A stretch of 64,000 nucleotides of DNA from Halorubrum cibi (GTDB taxonomy: Archaea > Halobacteriota > Halobacteria > Halobacteriales > Haloferacaceae). A program made the translations under genes and the position numbers. Under the pieces are notes generated by a model, which was not told where the DNA came from, did no database searches, and worked only from the letters and a program-made list of their open reading frames with translations. Positions within the stretch are counted from its first letter, which is position 1. Each line of letters starts with the position of its first letter. The stretch is taken from NCBI RefSeq assembly GCF_900182635.1, contig NZ_FXTD01000006.1:171775-235774 (forward strand), written 5' to 3'. Shown piece by piece: positions 62,704-64,000 of this stretch.

Positions 62704-63861
62704 ATGCCGGGTTATGGAGGACAGTACGTCGTCGGCGAAACGTATCGTAGCTCCTCGGATCCGCAAAAAGACGAATTTCAGGCGTGGCTGAATGGACCGA
62801 TCGACAACGGGATCCGGAACAGTGGCGGCATCCGCGCGATCGTGAACTCGAGGACTGGAGAGCGCGAGTTCCTCGTCTTCGTCTCCAGTCAAGAGCGAGG
62901 AGGCCCGCAGAATCCGTGGGAGGACGTGATCAACCGCGAGGAGGGGATCGTCCGCTACTGGGGAGACGCGAAAGCCCGGCACAACCCCGATCCGGAGAGC
63001 GCGAACGGAAACAGGTGGGTGAAGACCGATTTCTGTGAGACCTACGCACAGGACGATCGTAAAGACGCTCCGCCCGTCCTCCTCTTCGAGAAACCGCGCT
63101 CGGGGGAAGTCACCTTCCAGGGCGTCTGTATTCTGACGGAGATCAGCATCGAGCGCTACAAGGACGGCGACGACACCGTCGTGAACTACCTCTTCGACCT
63201 CGCGATCCTCGATGCCGACACCGTCGACCTCGAATGGATCCATCGAAAGTCACGGACCGGCGTCGACGTCGGTGGTCCCGGCGCGTGGGACGAATGGGTG
63301 GACAGTGGACGCGTTCAGCGATACTCGATCTACAAAGATCGGATCCGTTCAAAGGACGCACAGCTCCCCGATTCCGACTATCAGCCCCTCCTCGACGACA
63401 TCCGAAGCCGGCTCGATGACCCCAAGAAGGGCGAAAAGATGGAATATCTCGTTCAGTACCTCCTCGAGACCCTCCCGAACTTCAGCCAGGTAAAACAGAC
63501 TCCGGCGAGTGGCGATCGTGGCGTAGATCTCGAGGGGCGAATCGACCTCCTCCCGGATGCCCCACTGGGTTCGACCGACACCGGGATCGAATTCAAAGCG
63601 CAAGTCAAGAACAAAGGATCGAGCGTCTCAGGCAAAGAACTGAGCCGGCTCGCCTCGCGTGTCGAAGACGGGGAGATCGGCCTGTTCTTCACGACGTCAC
63701 ACTACACGAAACAGGCTCAAGAGGAGAATCTCTCCGCGTATCCGAACCGGCTGTTCTCCGGTGGAGATATCGTGAAACTCCTCGCTCAGACGGAACTCGT
63801 CGACCATCGAACACTCACTGATCGTGTCGTTGAGGATATCGAGAAGGAAGTAAGTGGATAG
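62704..63861 (+). CDS. MspJI/AspBHI-like modification-dependent endonuclease
   Basis: A 385-aa protein. The N-terminal domain (about residues 1-200) shows ETYRSSSDPQKDEFQ, NPWEDVINREEGIVRYWGDAK and PPVLLFEKPRSGEVTFQGVC (in parts), resembling the AspBHI-type SRA-like domain that reads 5-methylcytosine. The C-terminal Mrr-like nuclease has GDRGVDLEG and GIEFKAQVK (Asp...ExK). It would cut DNA that bears modified cytosine, i.e. type IV restriction. Directly after the TA pair on the same strand. Confidence 0.82.
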   Translation: MPGYGGQYVVGETYRSSSDPQKDEFQAWLNGPIDNGIRNSGGIRAIVNSRTGEREFLVFVSSQERGGPQNPWEDVINREEGIVRYWGDAKARHNPDPESANGNRWVKTDFCETYAQDDRKDAPPVLLFEKPRSGEVTFQGVCILTEISIERYKDGDDTVVNYLFDLAILDADTVDLEWIHRKSRTGVDVGGPGAWDEWVDSGRVQRYSIYKDRIRSKDAQLPDSDYQPLLDDIRSRLDDPKKGEKMEYLVQYLLETLPNFSQVKQTPASGDRGVDLEGRIDLLPDAPLGSTDTGIEFKAQVKNKGSSVSGKELSRLASRVEDGEIGLFFTTSHYTKQAQEENLSAYPNRLFSGGDIVKLLAQTELVDHRTLTDRVVEDIEKEVSG

Positions 63862-63960
63862 TACCTGAGCGTTTTCTCACGTTATTACACTCGCCAAGGC
63901 GTATCGGCGGTGTTCAGATAAGGATTGAAAGGTGAGGCGGTGCGTTTTCAAAGTGATCTA
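63862..63960. other. Intergenic stretch before a truncated ORF
   Basis: 99 bp with GTTCAGATAAGG and a later GTGCGTTTTCAAAG that may be the end of an insertion sequence upstream of the partial ORF. No matching inverted end is in the window, so this is a guess. Confidence 0.25.
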
Positions 63961-64000
63961 TGCCCGAAAACGCCCGCCTCGGCGGCTGTTTAGACGAGAT
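63961..64000 (+). CDS. Partial ORF cut by the window edge (possible transposase start)
   Basis: ATG at 63961 opens a frame of 13 full codons (MPENARLGGCLDE) to the end of the window. The upstream sequence has promoter-like TTTTCAAAG. Too short to name; a transposase is possible from position next to the putative insertion-sequence end. Confidence 0.3.

Overview
This is a haloarchaeal chromosome segment. The evidence is high GC, acidic proteomes, leaderless genes with a TATA-like element about 28 nt before the start, archaeal DnaG, GatD, the archaeal NuoCD fusion, halocyanins, PyrB/PyrI, Bat-type HTH and Orc1/Cdc6 proteins. A Halorubrum-like genus is plausible but cannot be fixed from the window alone. 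No rRNA, tRNA or CRISPR array is visible, and no gene-free gap exceeds about 300 bp.

Positions 1-47,450 are core-like chromosome. In order they hold: DnaG, prepilin peptidase, GatD and a NUDIX hydrolase; a lipoprotein with an ABC exporter pair; ProS; two secreted or membrane proteins; an FAD oxidoreductase, an amidohydrolase and a YchF-type GTPase; a divergent aldehyde:ferredoxin oxidoreductase homologue beside a YqeC-like protein; a sarcosine oxidase-like enzyme; the PTS carriers HPr and EI convergent with a PTS-type dihydroxyacetone kinase (dhaKLM); a PAS kinase and a UspA; BirA and CbiA; GNAT, CoxIV-like and glyoxalase-family proteins; two halocyanins; acyl-CoA dehydrogenase; a RIO-like kinase; a TbsP-like regulator; a second histidine kinase; MsrB; the pyrBI operon with a 31-aa membrane microprotein downstream; a threonine synthase-like enzyme; an isolated nuoCD gene divergent from a Bat-type regulator; and a ThuA-domain protein.

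From 47,620 to the right edge the window looks like an integrated mobile element. A tyrosine recombinase lies at the end of a tightly overlapping operon led by a PadR-type regulator (47,620-50,869). A visibly AT-richer island follows (about 51,310-59,290). It holds a winged-helix regulator and its decayed duplicate, an HTH-fused N6-adenine methyltransferase, a YgjP-like zinc peptidase, and a three-gene operon. That operon encodes a protein with two GHKL ATPase domains (MORC/Hsp90-like plus histidine kinase), a receiver-like protein and an unknown protein. GC-rich element genes resume at 59.3 kb: a Dam-type methylase, an unknown protein, an AbrB-like protein, Orc1/Cdc6, a CopG/RelE-type toxin-antitoxin pair and a MspJI/AspBHI-like modification-dependent endonuclease.

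Two observations stand out. First, the peptidase/GHKL/receiver/unknown module looks like a phosphorelay-coupled conflict system, with the two transcription units apparently sharing one TATA box placed 28 nt from both starts. Second, three element promoters (PadR regulator, unknown 106-aa gene, orc1/cdc6) carry the same paired 10-bp direct repeat exactly 14-15 bp upstream of their TATA boxes, which suggests an element-wide regulon. Functions are from motif recognition by eye; no searches were run.
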